A DNA stretch of 64,000 nucleotides from Commensalibacter oyaizuii (GTDB lineage Bacteria; Pseudomonadota; Alphaproteobacteria; Acetobacterales; Acetobacteraceae). The DNA lies in the NCBI RefSeq assembly GCF_029953265.1, contig NZ_JASBAO010000001.1:2280619-2344618 (forward strand), given 5' to 3'. Position 1 is the first letter of the stretch, and the number at the start of each line of letters is the position of its first letter. Shown piece by piece: positions 1 through 9,169 of the stretch. A program made the translations under genes and the position numbers. The notes beneath the pieces are model-generated. The model was not told the DNA's origin. It searched no databases and saw only the letters and a list, made by a program, of their open reading frames with translations.

Positions 1-902
1 CCGTGATGAGCATTGGCCGATAGGCAACTGCCTTGGCCTGTTTCGAAATACATAACATTATTACCAACAGTCCCACGATTGAGCTGTAACGCTGCGTCGT
101 AGGCCTCTTGCAAGATATTTAAATTAATGCCAAAGCTGGTGTTGGCTTTTTCAGTTCCTGCAATAGATTGAAACACCAAGTCCACAGGAATGCCGCGCTC
201 CATTAACTGAATGGTATTGGTCACGTGGGTCAAGACACAAGATTGCGTTGGGATTTCAAAACGTTGAATAACTTCGTCCAACATAGTATTTAGTTTTCCC
301 AAGATGGGCAGGCTGTCACTGGCTGGATTAATTCCAATAACAGCATCCCCACTGCCATATAATAACCCATCTAACATTCCTGCAGCAATTTCTTGTATAT
401 TGTCGGTGGGACTGTTTGGTTGTAAACGGGTGGTAATGTGTCCTGGTAAACCAATACTGTTTCGAAAACGGGTAATGACGGTGCATTTTTTTGCTGCAAT
501 AATCAAATCTTGATTGCGCATAATTTTACTGACGGCTGCTGCCATTTCTGGGGTAATTGCTTTGGCAGTATTACTTAAAATTTCAGAAGTTGTATTATCG
601 TCTAATATCCATTCCCGAAATCCACCAACTGTCAGGTGACGAATGGTTTTAAAATTGTCATGATCATGGCTATCAACAATTAAGCGGGTTACTTCGTCTT
701 GTTCATAGGGGATTAATTGGTCTTCTAAAAAAGTTGCGAGTGGAATATCTGCCAATGCTAATTTAGCAGCGGCACGTTCTTCGTCACAGCTGGCGCCAAT
801 GCCAGCCAATACATCCCCAGAACGAGCAGGAGAGGCTTTGGCCATAACGGTTTTTAAATCTTCGAAAACCCACGTTTGATTGGCTAAAATTGTTTTATAC
901 AT
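1..902 (-). CDS. eutB: Ethanolamine ammonia-lyase large subunit (partial, C-terminus outside window)
   Basis: EutB is the adenosylcobalamin-dependent catalytic subunit that splits ethanolamine into acetaldehyde and ammonia together with EutC. The first 300 or so of about 455 residues are present; the frame runs off the left edge, so the C-terminus, and probably eutC, lie outside. Family segments are easy to see: RSGDVLAG near residue 27, GDAVIGINP, IPTQSCVLTHVT and YFETGQGS near the edge. The ATG at 902 lies 4 nt after the permease stop, so the two genes are almost certainly cotranscribed. The B12 link fits the nearby bluB. Identification is firm; whether the missing part is intact cannot be seen here. 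Confidence 0.95.
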   Translation of the reverse strand, partial: MYKTILANQTWVFEDLKTVMAKASPARSGDVLAGIGASCDEERAAAKLALADIPLATFLEDQLIPYEQDEVTRLIVDSHDHDNFKTIRHLTVGGFREWILDDNTTSEILSNTAKAITPEMAAAVSKIMRNQDLIIAAKKCTVITRFRNSIGLPGHITTRLQPNSPTDNIQEIAAGMLDGLLYGSGDAVIGINPASDSLPILGKLNTMLDEVIQRFEIPTQSCVLTHVTNTIQLMERGIPVDLVFQSIAGTEKANTSFGINLNILQEAYDAALQLNRGTVGNNVMYFETGQGSCLSANAHH

Positions 903-906
903 GGCA

Positions 907-2298
907 TTACCCGTTAATATTATGAATGACTTTGGCAGTTTCTTGTTCAACTACTGTTTTTCTGGATGATTTTGTCATTAGAAAATATACATATCCGGCA
1001 CCCATAAATAAAATGAAGAAAGCAGCAAGTTCAAGGTTATATAACGCCATTGTAATAAGACATATAGTGGACATAACCATCGCAAATAAAGGAGCAAAAG
1101 GATACAAAATAGCTTTAAAAGGTCTATGTAAATCTGGCTCACTGCGACGCAGTTTAAATAAAGATGCCATAGAGATAATATACATTACCAATGCACCAAA
1201 GGCAGCAACCGTCATGATACTGGCAGTTAGGGGTTGGTTCGCGATAATGATTAAAGAGTCAGAAAAAATTGCACCAATACCAATAAATCCACCGACCAAG
1301 ATTGCGAGATAAGGGGTCTGCGTATATTTGTTTATTTTGGCCAAAGATCTAGGCAGGTATCCATCCCGGGCCAATGAAAAAATCTGACGGGAATATCCCA
1401 TGATGATTCCGTGTAACGAGGCGATTAGCCCAGACAGCCCCAGCCATACTAATATTTGTAGCCATATGCTTTGCGACCCTACGATAACTTTCATTGCTTG
1501 GGGCAGGGGATCATTAATATTTGCCAGCAAACGCCAGTCACCTTTGGCTCCCCCCGCAAACAGCATAATAAACAAAGCAAGCAAAGTAACCGTGATAATC
1601 CCAGCACCCAAAGCTTTTGGAATGGTGCGTTGTGGGTCTTTGGCCTCTTCTGCAGCCATAGATGCCCCTTCAATGGCCAAGAAAAACCAAATGGCAAAAG
1701 GGGTTGCCGCTAACATACCTTCAATTGTAGAAAAGTGAAATTGATTTTGTCCAGCCCAGCCGTGGCTGGCAAAATGTTCCCATGAAAAGGTTGGTGCCAC
1801 CACGCTCATAAAAACAATTAATGCAAATATTGCCAGTAAAGTCACAACTAATTCAAAAGTAGCAGCAATATGAACACCAATAATATTTAGTGCCATAAAC
1901 AGTAAAAATGCACCGCAAGCAATTAATTTGGTATTAATAAAAGGGAATTGAACGTTGATATATGCACCAATGGCCATAGCAATGGCAGGGGGGGCAAAAA
2001 CGAATTCGATCAACGTTGCAAATCCTGCAAAAAATCCGACAGTCGGACCAAAGGCACGTAAGGCATAGGCAAAGGGACCGCCAGCATGAGGAATAGCCGT
2101 GCTGAGTTCGGTTAGGCTGAAAATAAAGCAACAATACATTGATGCAATTAAAAGAACCACGATAAGAAAACCGAGGGTTCCAGCACTAGCCCAACCATAG
2201 CTCCATCCAAAAAAAGACCCTGAAATAACCAATCCAACGGCAATTCCCCACAGATGAAACGTCCCAAGCGTACGATGAAGGGTGGTATTTTCGGACAT
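907..2298 (-). CDS. eat: Ethanolamine permease (APC family)
   Basis: A 463-residue integral membrane protein of the amino acid-polyamine-organocation family with about 12 hydrophobic segments. The N-terminal stretch GIAVGLVISGSFFGW and the LTELSTAIPHAGGPFAYALR region match ethanolamine permeases. It sits directly upstream of eutB with a 4-nt gap, which supports ethanolamine as the substrate. A GTG six bases upstream is possible, but the ATG at 2298 has AGGAG five bases before it and the GTG would overlap that site, so 2298 is chosen. The gene symbol is by analogy; the family assignment is strong and the substrate rests on similarity plus context. Confidence 0.88.
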   Translation of the reverse strand: MSENTTLHRTLGTFHLWGIAVGLVISGSFFGWSYGWASAGTLGFLIVVLLIASMYCCFIFSLTELSTAIPHAGGPFAYALRAFGPTVGFFAGFATLIEFVFAPPAIAMAIGAYINVQFPFINTKLIACGAFLLFMALNIIGVHIAATFELVVTLLAIFALIVFMSVVAPTFSWEHFASHGWAGQNQFHFSTIEGMLAATPFAIWFFLAIEGASMAAEEAKDPQRTIPKALGAGIITVTLLALFIMLFAGGAKGDWRLLANINDPLPQAMKVIVGSQSIWLQILVWLGLSGLIASLHGIIMGYSRQIFSLARDGYLPRSLAKINKYTQTPYLAILVGGFIGIGAIFSDSLIIIANQPLTASIMTVAAFGALVMYIISMASLFKLRRSEPDLHRPFKAILYPFAPLFAMVMSTICLITMALYNLELAAFFILFMGAGYVYFLMTKSSRKTVVEQETAKVIHNING

Positions 2299-2525
2299 AG
2301 GCACTCCTGATACAATTAATAATAAAATACTAGGTCATTTTAAAATCTCTTAAAATATTAAAAGAAATATTAAATTAGACATTAGGTTGAGTTAAGTAAC
2401 GAAATAAAAATAGAAAATTAAGTAATTTCTCTTTTATAAAATTACTTATTACTTCATGTTATCGTGATTACTCGAAAAATCTAGGGGGACTCAGAATAAT
2501 TTTCTTACCCCCTTTTAATCAAATT

Positions 2526-4199
2526 TTATTGTTCGACTGTTTTACGAGGTTGCGCACCGTGCAGTCCATAATACAAAATATAAAAATAGCATACTAGTGG
2601 TAACAAGAATGCGTGATGTAAACCAATACTATCTGCGATGAACCCTTGGGCAAAGGGGATAACTGCGCCACCTACGATTGCCATAACAACTAGGCTAGAG
2701 GCTTGTTCTGTTAACGCACCCATGCCTGTAATAGCCAAAGCAAAAATGGTTGGGAACATAATTGAATTAAACAAACCAATAGAAATAATCGAATAAACCG
2801 CCACAGTGCCAGATGTTATCATAGTAGTGGTCAATAAACATAGATTGATAATGGCAAAAAGAGACAACAATTTACGTGGTGAAATCTTTACCATTAATGC
2901 AGATCCAATGATTCTTCCAACCATAGCCCCACCCCAAAAATAAGCCACATATTGAGATGCTGCTTGTTCAGTTATGCGTCCAATATCAGGCAGGGTTAAG
3001 TAGTTGATCATAAAACTTCCAACAGAAACTTCCGCCCCGACGTAAAAGAAAATACCAATGGCTCCAAGTACTGCATGTGAATAACCAAAAACATCTTTTA
3101 GGCGGTATGTGTTTGCTGTTGATTTTGCTTCTTCTGATCGATTTTCTGGTAGTTTGAAGATTGCCACAAATCCTGCAAGAAGCAGTAAAATACATCCCAA
3201 GACAGCATAAGGCATTTGAACAGATTTGGCCTGATTGTCTCGATAAGACTGCATATTTTGCTCTGTAGTTGCATTTAAAGTATTCTTAAGTTTTTGGAAT
3301 TGTTGCGTTTGTTCTGAGGTTAAGCTTACGGTTGCAAAATTATCTAGTGCTTGAACCAAAACGGAGGGGGACAGCTGTTCCAGTTTTTCAGCAGAAAATT
3401 GACTAAGGATAAATAGTTTTTTATCTGTTGGGATATCCCCTAATACTGTTCCCAATAATTTTGGAGAAAGGCGTTCAGCTTGCTCTAATAAAAGAGTGTC
3501 AGGTAATTTTTCATAAATAAAGGGTGGGATATTTTTTAAGGCGTAGGCAACGGCTTGTGGCTCCGCATGTTCAAGAGCGGGTTTGATATCGTTTAACGGT
3601 TTATTATTTAACGTTGAAACTAACTGAACGGTTTCCGGAGCATTGCCAACTTGGGCTGGCAGACTGTATGATGCCCCTGTTAAAATCAATAACCCCCCAA
3701 GATAAGGAGCAACCGTTGTTCCAAGTGAATTAAACGCTTGTGCCATATTCAGGCGGCTAGAACTGGTTTTTGCTGACCCTAATAGAGTAACATAAGGATT
3801 GGCTGCAACTTGTAAAATGGTAATCCCCGTTGCAAGAACAAAAAGGGCTAATAAAAAGACGTAATAGTTATAAGAAATTGCAGCAGGCCAAAAACCAAAA
3901 GCCCCAAGTGCTGCAATAATTAATCCTGTGACAATACCTTTTTTATATCCCAGTTTGGAAACAATTTTTCCACCAGGGATAGACATTAAAAAATATGCGC
4001 CAAAAAAGATAAATTGCACCAGCATGGCTTGGGCATAATTTAATTCAAAAACAGTTTTTAAATGTGGGATTAAAATATCATTTAAACAGGTTAAAAATCC
4101 CCACATAAAAAAAACAGTCGTCATGACGCCTAGCGCAACGGGATAATAGGTAAATTTCCCATTGGTATTATCAGGGGTTGATTGTGGTGAAGTACTCAT
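2526..4199 (-). CDS. FucP/GluP-type MFS sugar:proton symporter with large TM5-TM6 insert
   Basis: Major facilitator superfamily transporter of the fucose/glucose/galactose symporter group. FFMWGFLTCLNDILIPHLK near residues 30-48 and the ILQVAANPYV segment near 128-137 are typical of it. At 557 residues it is about 100 longer than usual. The excess is a hydrophilic block at about 179-329 between the fifth and sixth hydrophobic segments, which normal MFS topology places in the periplasm. The block is rich in short helical stretches with Leu, Gln and Pro. AGGA precedes the ATG at 4199. It is separated from the ethanolamine permease by about 230 bp, so it is probably its own unit. The exact sugar cannot be told. 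Confidence 0.85.
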   Translation of the reverse strand: MSTSPQSTPDNTNGKFTYYPVALGVMTTVFFMWGFLTCLNDILIPHLKTVFELNYAQAMLVQFIFFGAYFLMSIPGGKIVSKLGYKKGIVTGLIIAALGAFGFWPAAISYNYYVFLLALFVLATGITILQVAANPYVTLLGSAKTSSSRLNMAQAFNSLGTTVAPYLGGLLILTGASYSLPAQVGNAPETVQLVSTLNNKPLNDIKPALEHAEPQAVAYALKNIPPFIYEKLPDTLLLEQAERLSPKLLGTVLGDIPTDKKLFILSQFSAEKLEQLSPSVLVQALDNFATVSLTSEQTQQFQKLKNTLNATTEQNMQSYRDNQAKSVQMPYAVLGCILLLLAGFVAIFKLPENRSEEAKSTANTYRLKDVFGYSHAVLGAIGIFFYVGAEVSVGSFMINYLTLPDIGRITEQAASQYVAYFWGGAMVGRIIGSALMVKISPRKLLSLFAIINLCLLTTTMITSGTVAVYSIISIGLFNSIMFPTIFALAITGMGALTEQASSLVVMAIVGGAVIPFAQGFIADSIGLHHAFLLPLVCYFYILYYGLHGAQPRKTVEQ

Positions 4200-4370
4200 A
4201 ATTTTCCTACTTTAATATGCTCGTAAAATGCTTAAAATAGAGTTTAAGTATTTGTAGTGCGGTATAATAAGCAAAGGATATATAAGTAGAATATTACAAA
4301 AAAATAAGATGGAAAGTGATTATAATATAGGATCGTGAAAAATTTATGGATTATGGCGATCAAAAAATTG

Positions 4371-5012
4371 TTATCGGATAATCCATTCTTTTCTTTTAGG
4401 GTTTCTTTGCTCCCATCCTTTGTTCTCTAATTCAGGAGTGTCTTGTGTGAATTGTGGATAACCTACACATAGATACGCTATAAAATTCCAATGATCAGGC
4501 GTTTTTAAAATCTCTTTAACATGTTGTGGGGGTAAAATAGAAACCCAGCCTACGCCAATACCATAGGCTCTGGCAGCCAGCCAAAAGCTAAATATGGCCA
4601 TTACTGTTGAATAGGCTGTGGTCTGAGGCATGGTTTGCCTACCTAATCCCATACCTTGTGTTGGATTTTCTTCTGAAAAAACAGCAATATGATGCGGGGC
4701 ATCATCTAGTCCAGATAATTTTAGATTATTATATAAAATTTGTTGTTCTGAGGTATAGTTTTGGGCAGCTTCTTTATTGGTTGTTTTGAACAAATCGTAA
4801 ATTTCTGTCTTAATTTTTGGGGTTTTTACCTGAATAAAACGCCATGGTTCACTTAGCCCTACAGAGGGTGCCATGCAAGCAATAGATAAAAGATGATTTA
4901 ATATTACGTCTGGAATAGGATCTTTTTTGAAATGGCGTACATCTCTGCGCCAAGAAAATAAAGTTTCGAGCGTGCGTATAAAATCATGCGAAAATTGTGG
5001 TTCGTGCATCAT
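4371..5012 (-). CDS. bluB: 5,6-dimethylbenzimidazole synthase
   Basis: BluB is a nitroreductase-fold flavoenzyme that cannibalises reduced FMN with oxygen to give 5,6-dimethylbenzimidazole, the lower ligand of cobalamin. The 213-residue length is normal. Visible family features are SWRRDVRHF at about 20-28, APSVGLSEPWRF at about 52-63, MPQTTAYSTVMAI and the GIGVGWVSIL segment. These separate BluB from ordinary nitroreductases such as the one at 55109. The start has two consecutive ATGs (5012 and 5009) after a GGGG ribosome-binding site; either could be used. The neighbour eutB is a B12 enzyme, which makes functional sense. No other cobalamin synthesis gene is visible in the window. Confidence 0.92.
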   Translation of the reverse strand: MMHEPQFSHDFIRTLETLFSWRRDVRHFKKDPIPDVILNHLLSIACMAPSVGLSEPWRFIQVKTPKIKTEIYDLFKTTNKEAAQNYTSEQQILYNNLKLSGLDDAPHHIAVFSEENPTQGMGLGRQTMPQTTAYSTVMAIFSFWLAARAYGIGVGWVSILPPQHVKEILKTPDHWNFIAYLCVGYPQFTQDTPELENKGWEQRNPKRKEWIIR

Positions 5013-5032
5013 TTCCCCAAGATAAATAATAT

Positions 5033-5067
5033 AAAAAAACCAGAGGGTTTAAACGCTCTGGTTTTTT
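5033..5067 (-). terminator. Bidirectional-looking intrinsic terminator between mlaC and bluB
   Basis: CCAGAG (5040-5045) pairs with CTCTGG (5056-5061). The stem is flanked by seven A on the left and six T on the right, so it has a U-run in either direction. On the minus strand it lies just after the mlaC stop and ends that unit before bluB. Confidence 0.75.
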
Positions 5068-5090
5068 AAAAGTAAACTCATCATATTTAA

Positions 5091-5744
5091 TTAAGAATGA
5101 TTGGCTATTTGTTTTTTTAGTGCTGTGATTAAAGCATCAACACTGTTGCCGTGTCTTGCAATAAAGGAGGTGTAATCACCCCTTTGCGTAACGGAAAGGG
5201 AAGCATTTTCACCGATAATATCAACAACCTTGGGGGAGCCACTTTCTGTACTTAAAATCCATTGAATACTAATATCAGGTTGTTTGGGGCGGTGTAAAAT
5301 GGTTTCAATAGATTTTCTACCATTTTCAATGGTAGAAATTTTACCTATTTCAAAGGAAACGCCTTTATATTCCCCTAAACGGCTGGTAATAGAATTAATT
5401 AAAACTTGATGGAATAGTTGTACATATTGCTTTTGTTGCTCGGGTGTTGCAACACGCCAAAAACGTCCTAAACAAAATTTTGCAATGGTATCGACATCAA
5501 CATCGTTGTTCAAGATGGTAAGAAATTTGGCTTTTTGTTCTTTTTTGGAAAGGTTGCTATTAACAATGGATACCATCCGATTACCGGTATTTTGTAACCA
5601 TTGACGAAGTTGGCCGTCATTATAGCTAGATTGTGCCAACGCTGCAGGCGCGTAAAAAGGAGAAAGGGAAGTAATGTTTCCTGATAATAGCAAGCCAGAA
5701 ACTGCAAAAGCAGATAAAAGAAAACGATAAGAGTAGGTTTTCAT
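5091..5744 (-). CDS. mlaC: MlaC-like periplasmic phospholipid-binding protein
   Basis: MlaC ferries phospholipids across the periplasm between MlaA at the outer membrane and the MlaFEDB transporter at the inner membrane. The 217-residue protein begins with a signal peptide whose likely cleavage follows the AALA near residue 37. Family features are the NDVDVDTIAKFCLGRFWR segment and the TPEQQKQYVQLF helix. The gene follows mlaA on the same strand with 17 nt between them, a two-gene operon. The inner membrane mlaFED genes are not in the window. The match to the MlaC/Ttg2D family is strong. Confidence 0.9.
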   Translation of the reverse strand: MKTYSYRFLLSAFAVSGLLLSGNITSLSPFYAPAALAQSSYNDGQLRQWLQNTGNRMVSIVNSNLSKKEQKAKFLTILNNDVDVDTIAKFCLGRFWRVATPEQQKQYVQLFHQVLINSITSRLGEYKGVSFEIGKISTIENGRKSIETILHRPKQPDISIQWILSTESGSPKVVDIIGENASLSVTQRGDYTSFIARHGNSVDALITALKKQIANHS

Positions 5745-5761
5745 AATACAATTCCTAACTG

Positions 5762-6586
5762 TTATTTAAGATACCATGCTGGAACGGTGGCTCTGTGGTC
5801 ATTAATTAAAGCTTTAATTTCAGCACTTTGTTGTTGTTGGTATGCACTTCTGATGGTTGCATAGGGGTCAAGCGAATCCTTTTGTAACTGATCCATGGCA
5901 TCAAGATAATCTGATCTAGAGCTAATTACCCCTAAGATATTATAGGCCCAGTTAAAAGTAATCAAGCCATATCCTCTGGGAACGTAATTCAAAGGGGATA
6001 ATCCTGTTGAAATAACTGTTCCACCCGCGTCACGAAAGCTGGATGGTCCCATGAAGGGAACAAACAAATATGGACCAGACTTTATTCCCCATGTGGCCAA
6101 CGTCATGCTTGGGGTTGTGTCGTGATGTTTATATCCCACCATCTCGGCAACATCAATAAAACCACCAATACCCGCTACCATATTGATGCACCATCTAGCA
6201 AAAATATCACCAGCACGTCTGGGTTTGCCTGCCCCGACATCAGAGAAAAACACAACGGGTTCATTCATTGTGGTGATCATGTTACTTAGGGATTTTCTGA
6301 CTACTTTTGGTACTGCCCATACGTAAGCTTTTGCAACTGGTCGTAATGTATATTTGTCCACAGTTGTGGTGATTTTGTACATTTCACGATTCGTTGGTTC
6401 GAATTTATCATTGTTGCGTTTGTATTCAGCTAATGCTTCTGGATCCTTGGGAACAGGGGCGGTACATGCCCCAACAAATAGATTTAAACCAAAGGCTAAA
6501 GTTAAATAGGAGAGACGACGCATTTTTTTTATCTTCTTTATATGAGGCGATAACGAATTGAAAAAAATGGATGGATTCAAATTCAT
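5762..6586 (-). CDS. mlaA: MlaA/VacJ outer-membrane lipoprotein
   Basis: MlaA sits in the outer membrane and removes misplaced phospholipids from the outer leaflet, passing them to MlaC. It has a lipobox LFVGAC with the acylated Cys at residue 41. It also has FEPTNREMYK, the MNEPVVFFSD segment, ARWCINMVAGIGGFIDVA and YLFVPFMGPSSFRDA, all typical of VacJ. The ATG at 6586 has GAGGA four bases before it and gives an unusually long n-region of the signal peptide. An internal ATG at 6523 would give a standard signal peptide but has a weaker binding site. It heads the mlaA-mlaC pair. Confidence 0.93.
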   Translation of the reverse strand: MNLNPSIFFNSLSPHIKKIKKMRRLSYLTLAFGLNLFVGACTAPVPKDPEALAEYKRNNDKFEPTNREMYKITTTVDKYTLRPVAKAYVWAVPKVVRKSLSNMITTMNEPVVFFSDVGAGKPRRAGDIFARWCINMVAGIGGFIDVAEMVGYKHHDTTPSMTLATWGIKSGPYLFVPFMGPSSFRDAGGTVISTGLSPLNYVPRGYGLITFNWAYNILGVISSRSDYLDAMDQLQKDSLDPYATIRSAYQQQQSAEIKALINDHRATVPAWYLK

Positions 6587-6858
6587 ATAGTCCTCAAATC
6601 GACCTTTAAAATATTTAAAAACCAGTTTTGAGGGAAAATCCCTCTTTAATCAAGTATATTGATTGCTCTTTTGACAGGGCAGAACGCCGTTAGAACATAT
6701 CAGATTCATGAGTAAACAACAGAAAAAACGTTCTGTTTTATTTAAAAAACTGATGGTATTGGTTTAATTGTGGTAATTAAACAACAAAATTTATTTCAGG
6801 CTTATTCTAAATTAGAATGAGCTATATAAGAAAAATACAGTTGCGGGGAATGCGTAAA
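6587..6858. other. Intergenic region mlaA-djlA
   Basis: AT-rich spacer of about 270 bp that must hold the mlaA promoter. AACAGAA at 6718-6724 pairs with TTCTGTT at 6731-6737, a short hairpin that may end djlA transcription, but its U-run is poor. No small gene was recognised. Confidence 0.4.
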
Positions 6859-7689
6859 TTACAACCCTCGATTACGTTTAATATGATCCCAAGCTGCATT
6901 AATTTTAACGATTTTAATCGATGATGCTTCCATTTCCTCTGCCGATGCCCCCTTGGCTGCCACTACATCGGGATGATGTTCACGAACCAATTTTCGCCAT
7001 TGTTGTCTGACTTCTTCATCACTTGCAGTTGGGCTTATTCCCAAAGTAATATACGCATCTGGTTCCGAAGAAGCACTTCTTGGGGTTCCCCCATTAAAAG
7101 CATAATCCCATGAATTTTCTGAAAGTTTGAAAATACTGTGCACATGGCGCAGGAACTTAAGTTCTGCTGGATGTAAAGATTCATCAGTATTTAAATCAGC
7201 CTTAGCAATTGTAAAAAGTAAAATCAGAAAATTCTCAAGTTTACTTTTCTCATTTTGGAAGGCATTGGCCAATTCTTCAGCAAACTTATGGTAGTCATCT
7301 GTTCGCTGTCGGGCTTGGTCAAATAACTTACCAATTTGCTTTTGCTGGGGGGCAGGAACGGGGAAGAACCGTTTGAAAGTATCAATTTCTTTTCGATTGA
7401 CGGGACCATCACATTTTGCAATTTTGGCTGATAAAATAATCATACATAATGCAAGTAACTGGTCTTTTTTGCCACTTGACGCAGCTAATTTGACAGCAAT
7501 ATAGCTGGCAGCACCTGCAAAATCAGGGGAAATCCTACGTTTCCATTGTTGCGTCCATCCACCAGGAGGGGGGTCAAGTAATGTATTTTTATCTGCGGCA
7601 TGACCCAATGCGGCCCCAAGTAATGCCCCCATTGGTCCACCTGCGGCAAACCCTGCAACTGTGCCAAATATTTTTCCAAAAAATGCCAT
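6859..7689 (-). CDS. djlA: DjlA-like TerB/J-domain co-chaperone
   Basis: A membrane-anchored J-domain protein that stimulates DnaK. The Gly/Ala-rich N-terminus (residues 5-30, GTVAGFAAGGPMGALLGAALG) matches the DjlA membrane segment. A TerB-like helical domain occupies about residues 70-190. The C-terminal J domain carries the invariant HPD at 239-241. Length is 276 residues, close to E. coli DjlA. The AALGHAADKN stretch after the membrane segment is also typical. It stands alone on the minus strand, about 75 nt downstream of the ribbon-helix-helix gene. The call is strong on architecture; its client is unknown. Confidence 0.9.
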   Translation of the reverse strand: MAFFGKIFGTVAGFAAGGPMGALLGAALGHAADKNTLLDPPPGGWTQQWKRRISPDFAGAASYIAVKLAASSGKKDQLLALCMIILSAKIAKCDGPVNRKEIDTFKRFFPVPAPQQKQIGKLFDQARQRTDDYHKFAEELANAFQNEKSKLENFLILLFTIAKADLNTDESLHPAELKFLRHVHSIFKLSENSWDYAFNGGTPRSASSEPDAYITLGISPTASDEEVRQQWRKLVREHHPDVVAAKGASAEEMEASSIKIVKINAAWDHIKRNRGL

Positions 7690-7765
7690 TGTGCCTATAA
7701 CAGTTAAATAAGAAAATAAAATTTAATTTTAATGTTTATTTATTAAAAGGCAATATGATTCATGA

Positions 7766-7990
7766 TCATGGTTTATTCATGACAAATTTTAAGGCTGTTA
7801 ATCGTAATGCAGAAGATAAGGGTAAATCAGGGTTACGGGTCGTATCAACGGTTGCAATAAAAGCAGCAAGGGTGTTGTGATTTATATCAGCCATTTCTTC
7901 AAGAATTTGCCAAAATTCTGTTTCCAAAGCAACACTGGTTTTATGCCCTGATAATTGTAAACTGCGCTTTTGAAGGTAAGGGTTGGTCAT
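7766..7990 (-). CDS. Ribbon-helix-helix domain protein
   Basis: A 74-residue protein resembling the small ribbon-helix-helix family found across alphaproteobacteria. KRSLQLSGHKTSVALETEFWQILEEMA fits a beta strand plus two helices able to dimerise and bind DNA. The start is set by an ATGA overlap: the ATG at 7990-7988 shares bases with the TGA stop of queG, so the two are translationally coupled. A TTG farther upstream would need to begin inside queG and is not preferred. No partner toxin is visible, so it is probably not an antitoxin. Its DNA target is unknown. Confidence 0.75.
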   Translation of the reverse strand: MTNPYLQKRSLQLSGHKTSVALETEFWQILEEMADINHNTLAAFIATVDTTRNPDLPLSSALRLTALKFVMNKP

Positions 7991-9039
7991 GTTGTTAATT
8001 GTTGGATGGCCCAATGGGCGCTTTCTTGGATAATGGGGTTTTCATGATTATGCCACTTTTGGACATGGGGCAGCAAGTCTTGTTGATTTGAATTACCAAT
8101 TGCAATTAAAACGTTACGTATAAAGCGTATGTGCCCGATGCGTTTAATTGGAGATCCAGCGAAGAATTGACGAAATTGTTCCTCATTAAATTCTGCGAAT
8201 TTTTTTAAACGAGGGGATTGAAGCTCAGGTCTAGCTTGTAATTTGATATGACGAGAATGTTGTGCGAAATGATTCCAAGGACAAACAGCTAAACAATCAT
8301 CACACCCATAAATACGGTTACCAATGGCACGACGAAATTCATGGGGTATGCTGCCATGATACTCAATGGTTAAATATGAAATACAACGTCGCGCATCCAG
8401 TTGGAAAGGTGCTGGAAATGCGTTGGTTGGACAAGCCGCCAAGCATTTTTGACAACTGCCGCAGTGATTTTTTGATGCTGTAGAAACAGGTAGTTCAATA
8501 GTAGTCAGGATTTCAGCTAAAAACAACCAGCTGCCAAATTGGCGCGATACCAGATTGGTGTGTTTTCCCTGCCAACCGATGCCTGCTTGTTGAGCTAATG
8601 GCTTTTCCATAATGGGGGCAGTATCAACGAAAACTTTTATTTGCTCGTTTTGAGTAAAGGGCTTAGCCTCTTTTAAAATATATTGTGCAAGATGTTTTAA
8701 CCATCCCTTGATCATATCATGATAATCTCTGTTACGTGCATAAACAGAGATATTAGCGATTGAGGGGTGTTGCAAGTTATATAATGGATCTTGGTTAGGA
8801 CCATAATTGACCCCAACCGTGATGGCGGATTTTACGTCTGGCCATAAATGGTGGGGACTGGAACGTTGATAAATACGTTCTTTTAACCATTGCATGTCTC
8901 CATGGCGATCTAATTCAATAAACTCTTTTAGTTGTTTAGCTTTTGACGGGGACAATTCTGCTTTACTAACACCACACTGATCGAAACCCAGTTCAAAGGC
9001 TTTTTTACAAATCAGATGAGTGAAAGAGGCTGGCAACAT
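7987..9039 (-). CDS. queG: Epoxyqueuosine reductase
   Basis: QueG carries out the last step of queuosine synthesis, reducing epoxyqueuosine in tRNA to queuosine. It uses a cobalamin-type cofactor and two [4Fe-4S] clusters. The cysteine sets are C193, C196, C199, C203 and C246, C249, C253. The VDTAPIMEK motif includes the catalytic Asp at 139. The C-terminal part is HEAT-like, as expected at 350 residues. With queA and tgt also in the window, three queuosine genes are present, though scattered. QueG is one more B12-linked enzyme near bluB. No strong ribosome-binding site is seen before the ATG at 9039. Confidence 0.95.
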   Translation of the reverse strand: MLPASFTHLICKKAFELGFDQCGVSKAELSPSKAKQLKEFIELDRHGDMQWLKERIYQRSSPHHLWPDVKSAITVGVNYGPNQDPLYNLQHPSIANISVYARNRDYHDMIKGWLKHLAQYILKEAKPFTQNEQIKVFVDTAPIMEKPLAQQAGIGWQGKHTNLVSRQFGSWLFLAEILTTIELPVSTASKNHCGSCQKCLAACPTNAFPAPFQLDARRCISYLTIEYHGSIPHEFRRAIGNRIYGCDDCLAVCPWNHFAQHSRHIKLQARPELQSPRLKKFAEFNEEQFRQFFAGSPIKRIGHIRFIRNVLIAIGNSNQQDLLPHVQKWHNHENPIIQESAHWAIQQLTT

Positions 9040-9105
9040 TAATAATATTTACAATAATTTCAATAAATAGATTTAATTTTTTTAATAGAAAGAGGTTAAA
9101 ATAAC

Positions 9106-9144
9106 AATGGCTATCTGCAAAACCTGATAATGCAAATAGCCATT
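9106..9144 (-). terminator. Intrinsic terminator after the SDR gene
   Basis: AATGGCTAT (9106-9114) pairs with ATAGCCATT (9136-9144), with an inner TGCA/TGCA pair, followed by T-rich DNA in both directions. It lies between the stop of the minus-strand SDR gene and the start of queG, so it separates the two units. Confidence 0.7.
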
Positions 9145-9169
9145 ATTTTATTATTTGGTAAATAAATTT

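Noticed and set aside
4607..4789. Plus-strand frame of 60 residues
   Set aside because: Shadow of bluB.
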